Origin: Apiotrichum sp. Y4204
Lineage: Eukaryota; Basidiomycota; Tremellomycetes; Trichosporonales; Trichosporonaceae
DNA: 64,000 nucleotides
Reading direction: 5' to 3'
NCBI GenBank assembly: GCA_025531455.1
Contig: JAMYHL010000024.1
Coordinates: 496,001 to 560,000 of the forward strand
A model generated the notes under the pieces. The model was not told where the DNA came from. It worked only from the letters and a program-made list of their open reading frames with translations, and ran no database searches. This document shows positions 44,888 through 55,921 of this stretch, one piece after another. Made by a program: the position numbers and the translations under genes. Every line of letters begins with the position of its first letter. Positions within the stretch are counted from its first letter, which is position 1.

Positions 44888-47800
44888 CTATCTACGCGTG
44901 AGAGCACTCCTGCTCTCCTTCGTTGCGCGCCACTCGACCGCGACGCGGCGTGCGCGGATGGTCGCGATCACGGCGATGGCTACCGACTTGAGGGTCCGCT
45001 TCGGGCGCGGCGGCGGGGGCACCGGGAAGCCCATGGACGCGATTGCGCGCAGTGTCGCTTGCTCGCTGCCTGTTAGCTCTGAACTTGTCTTTTTGGGTGC
45101 CGTGTGGGCTGCAGCACTCACTTGAGACTCATACCGCCGACCAGGAGCAGCAAAAACTTCTTCTGCAGCGCGAGCGCGTGCCGGAAGGTGTTCTCGCGCG
45201 CGTACAGGGCCTTGAGGTACTCGATCTGCGCTGCGAGGCGACGCGTCTGCGCCTTGTACTTTGCGCGGTTCTCGGCTGCCACGTCGTCCCTGCTTGCGGC
45301 CCTCTTCGCAAGGTGCTCGGCGTCGTTGGCCCTCTGCGCTGCACTGGATGCACGCTTCTCGGCATCCGCCACGCGGTACTCGGCATCTCCGGCCTTGCGC
45401 TCTGCCTCGCGGGCGCGTGCCTCTGCCGCAGCGTAATCGCGCTCCGCGGCCTTGGCCTGCCGGGTCGCCGTCTCGAGGCGCTCCTTCGTCCACCGCAGGT
45501 CAGACTGCAGCTGCTCAATCTCCGCCTTGCCGCGCGACGCTTTGTGGCTGCCCTCGGCACGCAGGGCCTCAAGCTCAGCCCCGAACTTGGCGCATTCGCG
45601 ACGCTGGTTTGTGAGGTCGTCGCTGAAGGCGAGGAGCTCGCGGGTGACGCGCTGGCGCTCGCTCTTGAGGTTGTCGACTTGGCGCTCGGCAGCCTCGAGG
45701 GAGTGGTTACGCTCACGCAATGTGTTGCGAAGCATGTCGGCGTCGGCCTCTGCCTCACGCAGCTTCTCCTGCAGGGAGCGGATTGTCTCCTGCTGGCGAG
45801 CGGAAGCGGCCGTCTGGTCCTGTAACCTGCGGTTGTCGCGCTTCACTTCATCGCTCGACCGTTGCAGGTCGTGAATCTCCTTCTCAAGGCGTTCAACAGT
45901 AACACGCGCGGCACGGAAGTTCTGGAAGTTAGCCATGAAAGTTTGACCGACTTGATTCTTGGCGATCCAAGTTATACATCAGTGAATCACTCACGTTATT
46001 CAGAGCATCCTTGTCTGCCCGCAGGGTCTGCAGCTGCTCCTCGGCGTCCGCAACCTTGTCGTCGGCCTCACGGCGGAGGTTGGCGATCTCGACACCGAGC
46101 TCCTCAATCTCCTCGTCGGCCTTGTCCTGCAGGTCCTTGAACGCTATCCGCATGCGGCGCGCCTCGTCCTGCATCCGCTCCTTCTCGTCGCGCATATCGG
46201 ACTTGAGCTTGCTCATCTGCTCGTGCACCGCGTCCAGGGCGTTTTCAAGGCGCTCGTTTCTGACGTCAGTTAGGTTCACAATACTCCAACTCACTTGGAG
46301 CGACCGACATCCAGCGACGCGAGCGACTTCTTGTTGTCTTTGGCCAGCTGGCGGATCTGCTCCTCGAGCTCGGCAATGCGATCCTTGGCCTCCGCAAGCT
46401 TCTCAGCGAGCGCCACGGAGCCGAGACCGGCCTCCTCGAGACGATTGAAGTTGCGGTCGAGCTGAGTATTGGCAATCTCAAGCTCCTGCTGGAGATGCTC
46501 GAGCTGTACGCGAAGCATGCTTTCGTTCGAGTCGCCGATTGTAGTCTGCAGCCAGGACAGTTCCTTGAGGGGACCGGGAGTCGCAGGCGTGCGAAGGTTG
46601 GCAAGGACCCTGTTGACGATGGGTGTCGAGGTCACCGGTGGTCCACCCCGCGTGGGCGTGCTTGTGCTGAGCTCCTTAGCCCGGAGGCGTTCCTGCAGTG
46701 CGTGCTTCTCCGCCTCGAGCGACTTGATGCGGGCATCGCGCGACGCGATCGCGGTCTCGCGGGCAGGAACTGCGCCCAGTTCACCCTTAAGACGGCCAAT
46801 CTCGTGGTGCGCGTCGTCGAGCCGGTCCTCGAGAGCCTGAACGATAGAGTTGTTTCCAATGTCGATAGTCTTGTCCACGTCCATTTCGGCGACTTCAAGT
46901 TTGGCCTGCAAAGAGGAGATTGCGGCCTCCTTGTCCGCAAGATTTGTCTGCGCCTTACGGAGTGCGGCTTCGAGGTCGGCGATCTCGACACGCAGATCGG
47001 CCTCCTGCTCGTCACGGCCATCCGCCTGGTGTTGGAGATCTTCAATGATGTGGCGCTTCGTGGTGATCTCCAAGTCCTTGGTGGCTATCAAGCTCTCCAG
47101 CTGGGTGAGACTCTCGATCTTTGCCTTGAGCGCCACCTCAGCATCCTCCTTGGCCATCTCGACCTCATTAAGACGCGTCTTGAGCTCGGACACGCGGTCG
47201 TCGTCGTCCTTGTGAACGTCCTCAATCTCCTGGTGCAGGCGGTCGGCCTCAGCCCTGGCAGCGCGGAGCTGCTCAGCCAAGTCGGCGTTCTCATCCTCGA
47301 GCTCAGAGATCTGGCTCCTCGCCTTGTCGGATGCTTGCACGACCGCATCAGCATGTTCGTCGGCTTCGGCCCGCGCCTTCTCAAGCTCAATCTCAAGCTT
47401 CTCGATCTTCTCCTTGAGCCCGTCGACATCGCCGGTTTCAGTTTCCAAACGGCGAGACTCGGCAGTGGCGGCCGCAAGTTCCTCTTTAAGCTTGGCAATG
47501 TCGCGGTCGTAGTCACCGCAAATTTCCATGAACTTGGCAGCGTGGGTCTGGGTCTTTTGCGCAAACCCAGCCTCGAGCTCGACGCGCGCGGCGATTGCAT
47601 CGTCACGCTCCTTCTGCAGTGCCGTAATCTCGCTGTTGTTGTCCGCCTGCGCCAGCTTCTGCTCGAGAGCCGCGATCGCTTCATCCTTCTCCCGGATCGT
47701 CGCCTCGAGGTTGTCACGCGTTTCCCGCTGCGATGCGCCGCTCGAACTGGATTTGCTGCTCGACGTGGACTGGTTGAGAGCATTCGGAAGAATAACCTCC

Positions 47801-49322
47801 CCTTCGTCCGTCACCTCAATGCCCTTGGCCTTGAGCACGTCGTTCAGCCAATTGCATTCGTCGCGCCACTCCTGCAGCTCCTGTGCGAGCTTGTTGTTCT
47901 CCTCGTGCAGAGCCTCGTTCATCATGTTCGTGTGCTTGCCAATCTTGACAAACTCGGCACGGTTCTCGACGCCGCCGGGAGAAGCAGCAGTGCCGGTGCC
48001 AAGAAGAATGTTGGGAACGGAAGTGTTGGCGCGATGGGCAGTGTGTAGACGCGACCCACGGCGGTCCATAGTCATGTCCTGAGAGGATGCGATGGAGATG
48101 AACGACTGATCAACAGTCGAGTTGCCAAGGCTGTTGCCCTCCTCGGTGATGGACATGGTCTCGGGGGCCAGCGATACTCGTCGAGCGGGGTGTGGTGTCC
48201 CACGGGTCTTGAAGCGGGAGGGCAACTTGGACGTAGCAAGGACGGTCAAAAGATGTGATTTTCTGCGGTCTGCTGCGTCGCTTCCAGCGCGGGGCGTGGC
48301 ATACTCGGATGCGGGACTGTTGCCACTCGGCGACGGTGTGGTTTCACGGTCACGGTTGCGGAACGCCGGTGTGACGTCGCGAAGAGGAACCATGTGGGTA
48401 GTGAAGGGTGTCGCTGCGGCGCGGGCGGCGGTGTTGGGAACGTCCATCCTGCGGATGGCCGACGGCGTACCAGACTTCGGTGGCGAGAGACGCTCCTCAT
48501 TCGATGGCGGTGAGACGCTTGCAACCGACGTGTTGTTGAAATCGTGAGCAGTCGTATTGTATTCGTGTGTGGGATACTCGTGAGTGGGGTAGTCGTGTGT
48601 CGGGTCGTCGAGCTTCTCCATTATCCGCGTCGGGCCATCAGGCGTGGTAGCCTCGTTGTCGGTTCCGGACACTTCGCTCCGCGACAAACTCGGGATGCGG
48701 CTGTCGGGCACCTGAGGGAGATTGAGGGGAGATTTCCTCCTGCTGAACGCGCGGGGCATCGGTGTGTCGACCACTGACCCATCAAATGAGTCGAGAGGTA
48801 AGGTTGGCTCTGGGAGGTCGTCAACATCCGGTGGCGGGAGGCGCTCAGACTCGGCCTCAGACTCTGACAGCTCGCTGTATTGCCGAGACTGCCGTGAGTC
48901 GGTCGACTGTGACAAAGTTTGGCGTGACGAGCTCAGCCGCATCTGCTCAGTGTACGGCGTAGAGGTGAATCCAGCAAGCGAGGGCTCGCGCTGGTTGCGA
49001 GCGAGCGGCGTCGGGGCATCCATCGGTGTACGCGACCGAGGAACAATGGTCGACCCCGTTCGCGGCGGTGAGCGGTAACGCCCAACGTGCGGCGTGGAGA
49101 GGTCCTGACGAGTCAGCATCATGGATGTTGTTGGTCACCCACATCTTCAGCTGTCTGGTTGTCTTGGCTGATGGCGCCACCGCCGTAGTAGGGATCCTCA
49201 GACTCGTCAATGTCGTCGTCGTCCAGGTCGTGTGAGAAGCTAGGGAGCGAGGGCAGCTCCATGTCCTCGTACTCCTGTACACGGCGGAGCACCCTCGATG
49301 GCGTTTCCAGTAACAGGGCCAT
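44888..49322 (-). CDS. Spindle-pole-body coiled-coil protein with C-terminal PACT domain (Pcp1/Spc110- or Mto1-like)
   Basis: It is a centrosome/spindle-pole scaffold that probably anchors gamma-tubulin complexes. Exons are 49322-49143, 49104-46295, 46259-45995, 45921-45122 and 45065-44888, giving 1410 residues. The N-terminus (MALLLETPSRVLRRVQEYED) is followed by about 400 Ser/Thr/Pro-rich residues. Almost 900 residues of heptad-repeat coiled coil then follow, from about NMMNEALHEENNKLAQELQE onward. The C-terminus has a PACT motif: LYARENTFRHALALQKKFLL, LLVGGMSLNEQATLRAIASM, then GFPVPPPPRPKRTLKSVAIA. The last-intron acceptor (GCTAACAGGCAG) was chosen because it gives the expected NEQATL sequence. 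The first intron has a GTGGGT donor. PACT proteins in fungi fall in the Pcp1/Spc110 and Mto1 groups, and I cannot tell which by eye. It is divergent from FZO1. Confidence 0.88.
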
Positions 49323-50183
49323 AGGGGGAGTGATGGATGGGATGGGGAGTGATTGGGATGGAAAAGGAGTTGTTGTGACGTTGTGACTTTGTTGATGGCC
49401 TGCCTGTAATGTCCAATGTTTGGTTTGGATCGGTTTGGTTTCTCGACAGTGTGACCCGATTGCCCAGGGCGGGCAACCGCATTGTTTGGCAAAATCAAAA
49501 GCAGTCACGTCCCTGGCTTGTGTGTACTTGTGTGTACATGTGTGAGAAAACAGTCTCGCGTGGCATGTGCATGGGAATCGCCACATACACTCAAAACTAT
49601 AATTCCGAATCGCCAGGGTGTACAGCCCTCCCGTGCCCCCCACGTGACCCCCTGACGACCAGGCCATGCATGGCCATGCAGGCCATGCGCCCATGCAGGT
49701 CAGCGATGCCTCGATGCGTCGATGCCGTCATTATGCTCGATTTGATTCCGTCATGCCTATTGTCTCCACTCCGCCACCCCGTCGCTCCGCCACCCCCGTT
49801 CCTTATTGTCTCATCCCCCCACATAATCCGGATCTCACAGCGGTGCGCACGGTGCCCGCGCCCCCGTTACCCAGCCTGGCTGTTACTGGGCTTTGCTGTC
49901 CAACCAGAATGCAGCATTTCCCTACTCCCTCCGACGCCCGTCTCTCCCGAGGCCCGAGGATTTGCCATCCAACATCAAACCTCTTACTCACCATCACACT
50001 GTCTTTCATCACCACCATCACTCTCGCACACACTACAGCGGCTTGCAGTGACAGCGCGTTTGTCGACTCCCCGACACCCCCCACCCCCCTTTTCTACTCC
50101 AGCACGACTTGACGTCCTCTGCAAGACAATCAATCTTCCTAGCGGCGCGATCGCACGATCCCCACTCCCCCAACCCTCCCCGC
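49323..50183. promoter_or_regulatory. Divergent intergenic region, PACT protein / FZO1
   Basis: A CACGTG E-box lies at 49641-49646 (CCACGTGACC). A perfect 14-bp palindrome GGCCATGCATGGCC lies at 49662-49675, amid repeated GCCATGC units. The right half is pyrimidine-rich leader sequence of FZO1. No exon is seen. Confidence 0.5.
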
Positions 50184-52848
50184 ATGCAGCCCTTTACGCC
50201 GCCCGACTCGCCCTCCTTCGGCATCACGAAGGAGTCGCACATGAACGGGCAGCCCGCGTCTATCCAGGCGCGCATCGCAGGTGATGCGGCCGTCCGTGAC
50301 TATGAGGAGAAGCAGGCAAAGTGAGTGCAAATAGTGGAGGGAAGGAGCGACGTCGGTGCCTTTTCTTGTCTAACGACGCAGGCTCTCCTCGGCCATCGAC
50401 GCGACCAACTACCTCGTTGCCGACCTGAAGAACTTTAACCACGACCAGTGGAAGGTCCGCTACCCCCACTTTTCGCGGATTGCCGCCACGGACACCCAGA
50501 CCACGGCTTCTCCCAGCCGCCCCCCTAACCGCCGGACTCTGACCTTTGCCGATGAGCCTTCGACCTCCACCGAGGTGGTCGTCTCAGCGCAGCGCAATGT
50601 CCGCCGTCAGTTGCGGCGCTCAGTCTCCTTTGCGCCGACAAACTCGGTGCCGCCGACACCCGAGCAGTCGGTGACGTCGGAGCCCGAGGAGATGGACGCC
50701 TCGCCCAACGAGGACTTCTCGATTCTCAGCCTCAACCTTAACATGGGTGCCACTCGTCACGCCAAGGCCCTTATCTCGCAGCTCGAGAGGTCATCCATAT
50801 CTGCTCTTCTCGACAACCGTCTCACCTCGGCGCTGTCGCACCTGAAGCTCCTTCAGACCCGTATCCACGACTCTCACTCGCGCGTCCTGGTGACTGGTGA
50901 CCTCAACGCCGGCAAGTCGACCTTTGTCAACGCCCTCCTGCGCAGGGACGAGGTTATGCCTACGGACGAACAGCCTCTGACGACTCGTTTTGTTGAAGTT
51001 GTCTCTGCTCGCGAGAACGAGAACAAGGAGGAGATTCACATCGCCACCGACAAGTACGACCAGACCGACAAGTCGACCTACAAGGTCGTTGCCCTCGATG
51101 ACCTTGAGGAGCTGGCGACAGACATGGACAACGATCCTTCCGCGCCACCCCTTCGTGTGTTTCTCCGTGACTCGGAGAACGAGACCAACCCGTCTATTCT
51201 CCACAACGGCGTCGTTGACATCTCCCTCATTGACGCCCCTGGTCTCAACCGCGACTCGATCAAGACCACTGCCAACTTTGCGCGCCAGGAGGAGATTGAC
51301 GTCGTCGTCTTCGTTGTCTCTGCTGCCAACCACTTCACTCTCTCTGCCAAGGAGTTTATCTGGCAGGCGGGACACGAGAAGGCCCACCTGTTCATTGTCG
51401 TCAACCGCTTCGACCAGATCAAGAACAAGGAGCGCTGCCGTAAGGCGGTCATGGACCAGATCAAGGAGCTTAGCCCCGAGACGTACGCCGACGCCAAGGA
51501 CCTTGTCCACTTCGTAGACTCTGCGACCGTCGCAATGGGCGTCGACGGCGACTCGGCCGAGGACATTGACGCCGCTTTCTCCCACCTCGAGCAGTCGCTC
51601 CGCTCGTTTGTTCTCGTCAACAGGGCCAAGTCAAAGCTCGGCCCTGCCCAGAACTACATCACCCACCTGCTTGCCGACGTCGAGCTCCTTGCCTCTGCGA
51701 ACAGCATTGTTGCCACTCAGGAGCGTGACGCTGCTGTCAAGGAGGTCGAGCGCGTCAAGCCTGAGCTTGACAAGATGAAGCACGGCAAGGATGCGCTTGA
51801 GGACAGCCTCGTGGCCGAGGAGGAGACCGCCACATCTCAGGCCGTTGTCTCGGCCCAGACCGCCCTCCGTACTGCTCTTGACTCGGTTGGCCGTGGCGAG
51901 CTTGCCCCTGGTATCGAGATGCCCCTGTACCCTGGTGTCCTGGGTGCTTGGGACTATGCTCGTGAGGTTCGCCGTGCTCTGCTTGCGTCCCTCGACCATG
52001 CTGTCCGCCAGTGCGAGGATGACGCTCGTGAGGTGACCACCCACGCCATCAAGACTGTCACCAATCTTGGCGACCAGCATCTTCCCGCCGATGTTGAGCG
52101 CTCCAAGCGTGTGTTCAACTCTGGCGCTATGTTCTACAAGCACGCTGCTGGCCGCTCCGGTCGCCACATGCACCAATACGTCGGCCTGGGCCTTGCAGGC
52201 AACAGCATGCTCTCGGACGTCGCTGTCTCCGACATCTTCGACCTTCAGTACCACCTCTTCCTCACCGAGACTGTTCCCGAGGCGGGCAAGCTGTCCACCT
52301 CGCGTGACCTCATCCCGTCATCTGTCGTTGGCGAGGTCAGCTCGCTCGGCGCCGTCTCCCTTGCTGTCGGCGCGTTCTCCATGGCCGGCGGCAAAACGTT
52401 GGCTCTGCGGACAGTCTTCGAGTCGGCCATGACTCTCTCCGAGCTTGCATCCAACCCGATTGTGCGCAAGTGGGCCGGTCCCGCCATTGGTGTCATTGTC
52501 GCCGGTGCGGTCGCGTACGTCGTTTATGAGCTGCCGCGCACGATCCCGCGCAACGTTGGTCGCCACATTCGTTCCACCCTCCTCGAGAACCCGGGCTCGG
52601 CAAACGAGGACGACAAGACGCCGTTCCACGAGGCCGAGGCCCAGCGTATCGGTCGCGAGGTGCGCAAGGTCATGCGCCTGGCCGCGTGGGACCTCCGCGA
52701 GCGCTTCCGCGGCGCACTTGAGGCTCGGGGCGAGATTGTCCGCCAGAGCGAGGAGACGGCCCGCCAGGCAAGCAAGGCGCTCGAGTGGTTCTCCGAGGTT
52801 GAGAACCGTGTTGAGCTCATCCGCTCCCAGCTCGGCCTCTCCCTCTAA
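50184..52848 (+). CDS. FZO1: Mitofusin, outer mitochondrial membrane fusion GTPase
   Basis: This dynamin-like GTPase tethers and fuses mitochondrial outer membranes. Exons are 50184-50320 and 50382-52848, with a 61-nt intron, giving 867 residues (yeast Fzo1 has 855). The GTPase motifs are visible: G1 VTGDLNAGKSTFVNALL, the G2 threonine in EQPLTTRFVEV, G3 LIDAPGLNRDS and G4 VVNRFDQIKNK. Heptad-repeat segments flank it. A membrane region near the C-terminus (WAGPAIGVIVAGAVAYVVYE plus an upstream glycine-rich hydrophobic stretch) would insert into the outer membrane, leaving both ends cytosolic. The final coiled coil ends RVELIRSQLGLSL. Codons are C-rich, pointing to good expression. Confidence 0.96.
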
Positions 52849-53716
52849 TCCCCCCTCATCATGCGCTCGGAATCGGAATAGTGGTATTATCTCTTGTATT
52901 GTCATTCATCCCCCTCACCCTCCTCCACCCCTCGTTCAAGTAGCATTGTTGTGTTTGTGATGAATTTCGTATCTAATGATGACAAGTGAGCTGGTGCAGG
53001 CGGAGCTGATGGGTATCCGAGTTTGCGCGTGAGAGGATCGTTCATGATAGCTAGCCTCTTGGACGGCATCAACTGCGACTTCCAGAATTTTGCCGATAAG
53101 GCAAAGTGTCATATGCTCACCAAAGATTCCGGGGCGGCAAGAGCAAGAGGGAGGAGAATTAGATCCTTTGGGCAGAAGGGTATAGAGAGATCTTTGGAAG
53201 TGGGTTCCCACATCGTGCACGTCAACGTCAATCGTGGAGATGAGTGGAATGGAGTACTTCACTGCGATTCACATCCTTAAACGCCAGAGACTATGTCTTG
53301 GAGGGCACATTATTCTCCATGCATCCTCATGATTACACCATTGCTTTCAAATTATTGCAAGCGGCATAGCTATACGGTTATGTTTAGCGGTTATCATCGG
53401 CCTTGTGTCGATGGCGACGGAAGTTCGAATCCCCGGCGGGGTGAGCATTTAATGTTCTACCTGCATTTCTCGGGGGGCCACCCAGGTAAACGCGGCTTGG
53501 GCCCGGCTGTATCCGTAGTTGCTCCTCTGCCCGTGGGAGGCGGAGCTACGGTAGCATTACACCTGTCTCCCCGGCGGTGGGAGGGGACTATTGGCACGTT
53601 CCCTTTTGTAATTGTTCACTGTACCTGTATGTCGAGGCATCCGAGTACATCACTAGTATCTGTCTATCATGCAAGTATCGCTCCCCTACTCCCGCCAAGT
53701 CCGCAGTCCGCCACGC
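52849..53716. other. 3' region between FZO1 and DRG1, with a tRNA-like remnant
   Basis: These 868 nt lie between two stop codons on opposite strands. No exon is seen. The stretch 53380-53452 has an A-box-like TTTAGCGGTTA, a CATCG...CGATG stem around TTGTG, and a B-box-like AGTTCGAATCC, but the T-stem and acceptor stem do not pair. I treat it as a degenerate tRNA copy at most. Confidence 0.45.
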
Positions 53717-55578
53717 TCACTTCGTGAAGATACTGACGACGTCCTCGTCCTGCACGAGATGCGAGAGGCCGACCTTCTGCGGCTGCGGGTTGAACTTTGA
53801 GCTCTTGCCCCACACGAGCGCGTACTTGAAGTGGCTGGCGAGCGAGCGGTGAATGCCGTGACACACCGTCTCGATGGTCGCGCCTGCGCGCAGACAGATC
53901 GGGTCCGAGAGGTCCGGCTGCTCGCCGCGCTTCTTTGTGTAGACCTTGACGAGACCGAGTTCCTGTGCGTGAGCGGAGAGAGGAAAGCGGGGGTCATAGT
54001 GCTGGCCGTTGTCGTATTGAGAAACATGTATCATCAAAACAAGCAGTTGCCGTTGTTCTGTTGCACCCACCTTCCAGATCGCCTCGAGGAGCCAGTCAAG
54101 CCCGAGATCCTTTTCACACGAAATCATGACGACGCGCCCGTCCTCCTCCTGGCGCGCGAGGCGGTCGACAGTCTCCATCGATACGGCATCAATCTTGTTG
54201 ATCACAGTCAGCGCCGGGATGTACTTTCGTGTGCCGAGGAGCACGTCGATGAACTCGTCAATCGTGATCTGCGGTCAGAGGTAGCAATAAGAGGAGACGC
54301 ACGTCCTCGCGAATCATGACGTCGCAGTTGTGGACTGTGGTCAGCACGGGTGAGCACGACACAGCACCCACTCCTGTACGTCTGCAGCACCGAACGGATC
54401 GTGCGCTCGTCCGTCTTCGTGAGCTTGACTGTCGTGTTGAGCGTGATCTGGGGGTTAGTGCCCCGCTTGGAGAAAGTACCAGCCACATATCTGTACTCAC
54501 ACCACCAGCTGTCTTCTGCTTGAACACGACGTCCGGCGGCGCCGTGTTCAGACGGATACCGACGGCCTCCAGCTCAATCTCGAGCTGCTCCTTCTGCTCG
54601 TCCGACTTTGTCGCGTCGACTGCGGTAAGCAGCTGAAGGGCAGGTGGGCGGTTCTCAGCGAAGCACCAACCACACTGGCTGTGTCCTCCTGTTCACACGC
54701 ACTAGTGATAAGAATCAGGTCGGCTGTCTTAGCGACGGACACGACCTGGCGACCACGACCGCGGCCCTTGGCCGCATCTTGCACGATACCGGGCAAATCG
54801 AGGAGCTGGATGCGCGCGCCCTCGTACTCGAGCACACCGGGGATGGCCTGGGGTGTCAGTATGCGCAGCTCGCGGTATTGCCGAGAGTAAAAGGAGAATC
54901 GCGGAGAGCAGCAGCTACACAAAGAAAGCCCAGCTGCCTTCCTCCCCCTCTCCACCGTGACACCTACCGTCAAGGTCGTGAACTCGTATGCGCCGACCAC
55001 ACTCTCCGTTTTGGTCGTCTTGGACAGTAGCGTACTCTTTCCTACGGACGGGAAGCCGATGAGACAAACACGCGCATCTGAAGAGTTCAGCATGGAGCCA
55101 GCTCGTGCGGCTTTGACACATATCTTGAAGCCGCCTCGCGTCACTCACCACCAGACTTCATGACGTCGAATCCCTCGCCGGCCGCCTTCTTCTTCTCCGG
55201 CTCGAGCAGCTGCGCACGATACTTTGCGACTGGGATGAGCTGAATGAAAAAAATCCAGCTCACGTTTTGCCTGCAGGGAGAAGAAACGCGTCAGTATACT
55301 CCATCTAGCCGCGTCCCGTGCGGCGCACCTTTAGCAGACCAAGGTGGTACTCCGTCGCTGCTGTTAGTAGAGCCCGAAGAATGTACACACCTTTACTGTA
55401 CGAGGAAACGCGGCGTCAGTATTCCAGCCTATCTATCAGTGTGTGCTAACTTCTTCTGCGCTGCTCGTTAGCTTCCCTCCGCCACCGCGCGCTTACTCCT
55501 CGCCATCTCCTCTGTCGTTAGCTAGTGGCTTCAGCCGAACCCACTCTCGATGTCCTCGATCTTCTGCAGGATACCCAT
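53717..55578 (-). CDS. RBG1: Developmentally regulated GTP-binding protein DRG1/RBG1, with micro-exons
   Basis: This translation-associated GTPase, stabilised by a DFRP/Tma46 partner, binds polysomes. The 14 exons are 55578-55545, 55511-55497, 55460-55451, 55395-55391, 55357-55329, 55270-55264, 55229-55149, 55077-54968, 54847-54703, 54619-54501, 54447-54372, 54334-54303, 54268-54071 and 53962-53717. They give 368 residues (human DRG1 has 367). Exons 2, 3, 4 and 6 are 15, 10, 5 and 7 nt. Joined, they give [20 protein letters not shown] and [20 protein letters not shown], the conserved DRG N-terminus. The GTPase motifs are [11 protein letters not shown] (G1), TTLTAIPGV (G2 switch), LLDLPGI (G3) and INKID (G4). 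The C-terminal TGS domain runs from [18 protein letters not shown] to [15 protein letters not shown]. Introns 1, 11 and 13 have GTGGGT donors. Confidence 0.96.
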
Positions 55579-55921
55579 CGTGATTCTCTTTTTCGGTTCG
55601 GAGCGCCAGCTGGGTTAGTGTGTGTGTAATGGTCTAGATTTTAAAAAAAAAGTAGATGTCTGTTCAATGTTGTTGTGCTCCTCGTCGTCGTTCATGTCGC
55701 GCTCATCACGGACCCCGCCGCCCGCACAGTCTCGAGGCTGGTCTCGGAGCCGAAATTAATAGACACGTCATTTTTCTCCGCCCCCAGGACACATGCACCG
55801 ATCCTCGACGGCCTCCACAGGCATGCACCACGACGCGCCCAGTCTCCTCAATTGCCAGATTCACTGCCTGATCCACTGCCTGATCCATCTAGATGACATG
55901 ACAGCTACACTCCTATATAAG
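55579..55921. other. Intergenic region between DRG1 start and TFIP11 stop
   Basis: These 343 nt hold the DRG1 promoter (minus strand) and the TFIP11 3' flank. An A-tract lies at 55643-55650. No CACGTG and no exon were found. Confidence 0.5.

Noticed and set aside
46495..48048. 517-codon plus-strand open frame
   Set aside because: Antisense of the coiled-coil region of the PACT protein. Its leucine/valine-rich appearance comes from reversed Glu/Lys/Ala codons.
50575..52848. Shorter FZO1 starting at an internal ATG
   Set aside because: The frame is open upstream through a normal intron to an ATG at 50184 with conserved N-terminal helix sequence.
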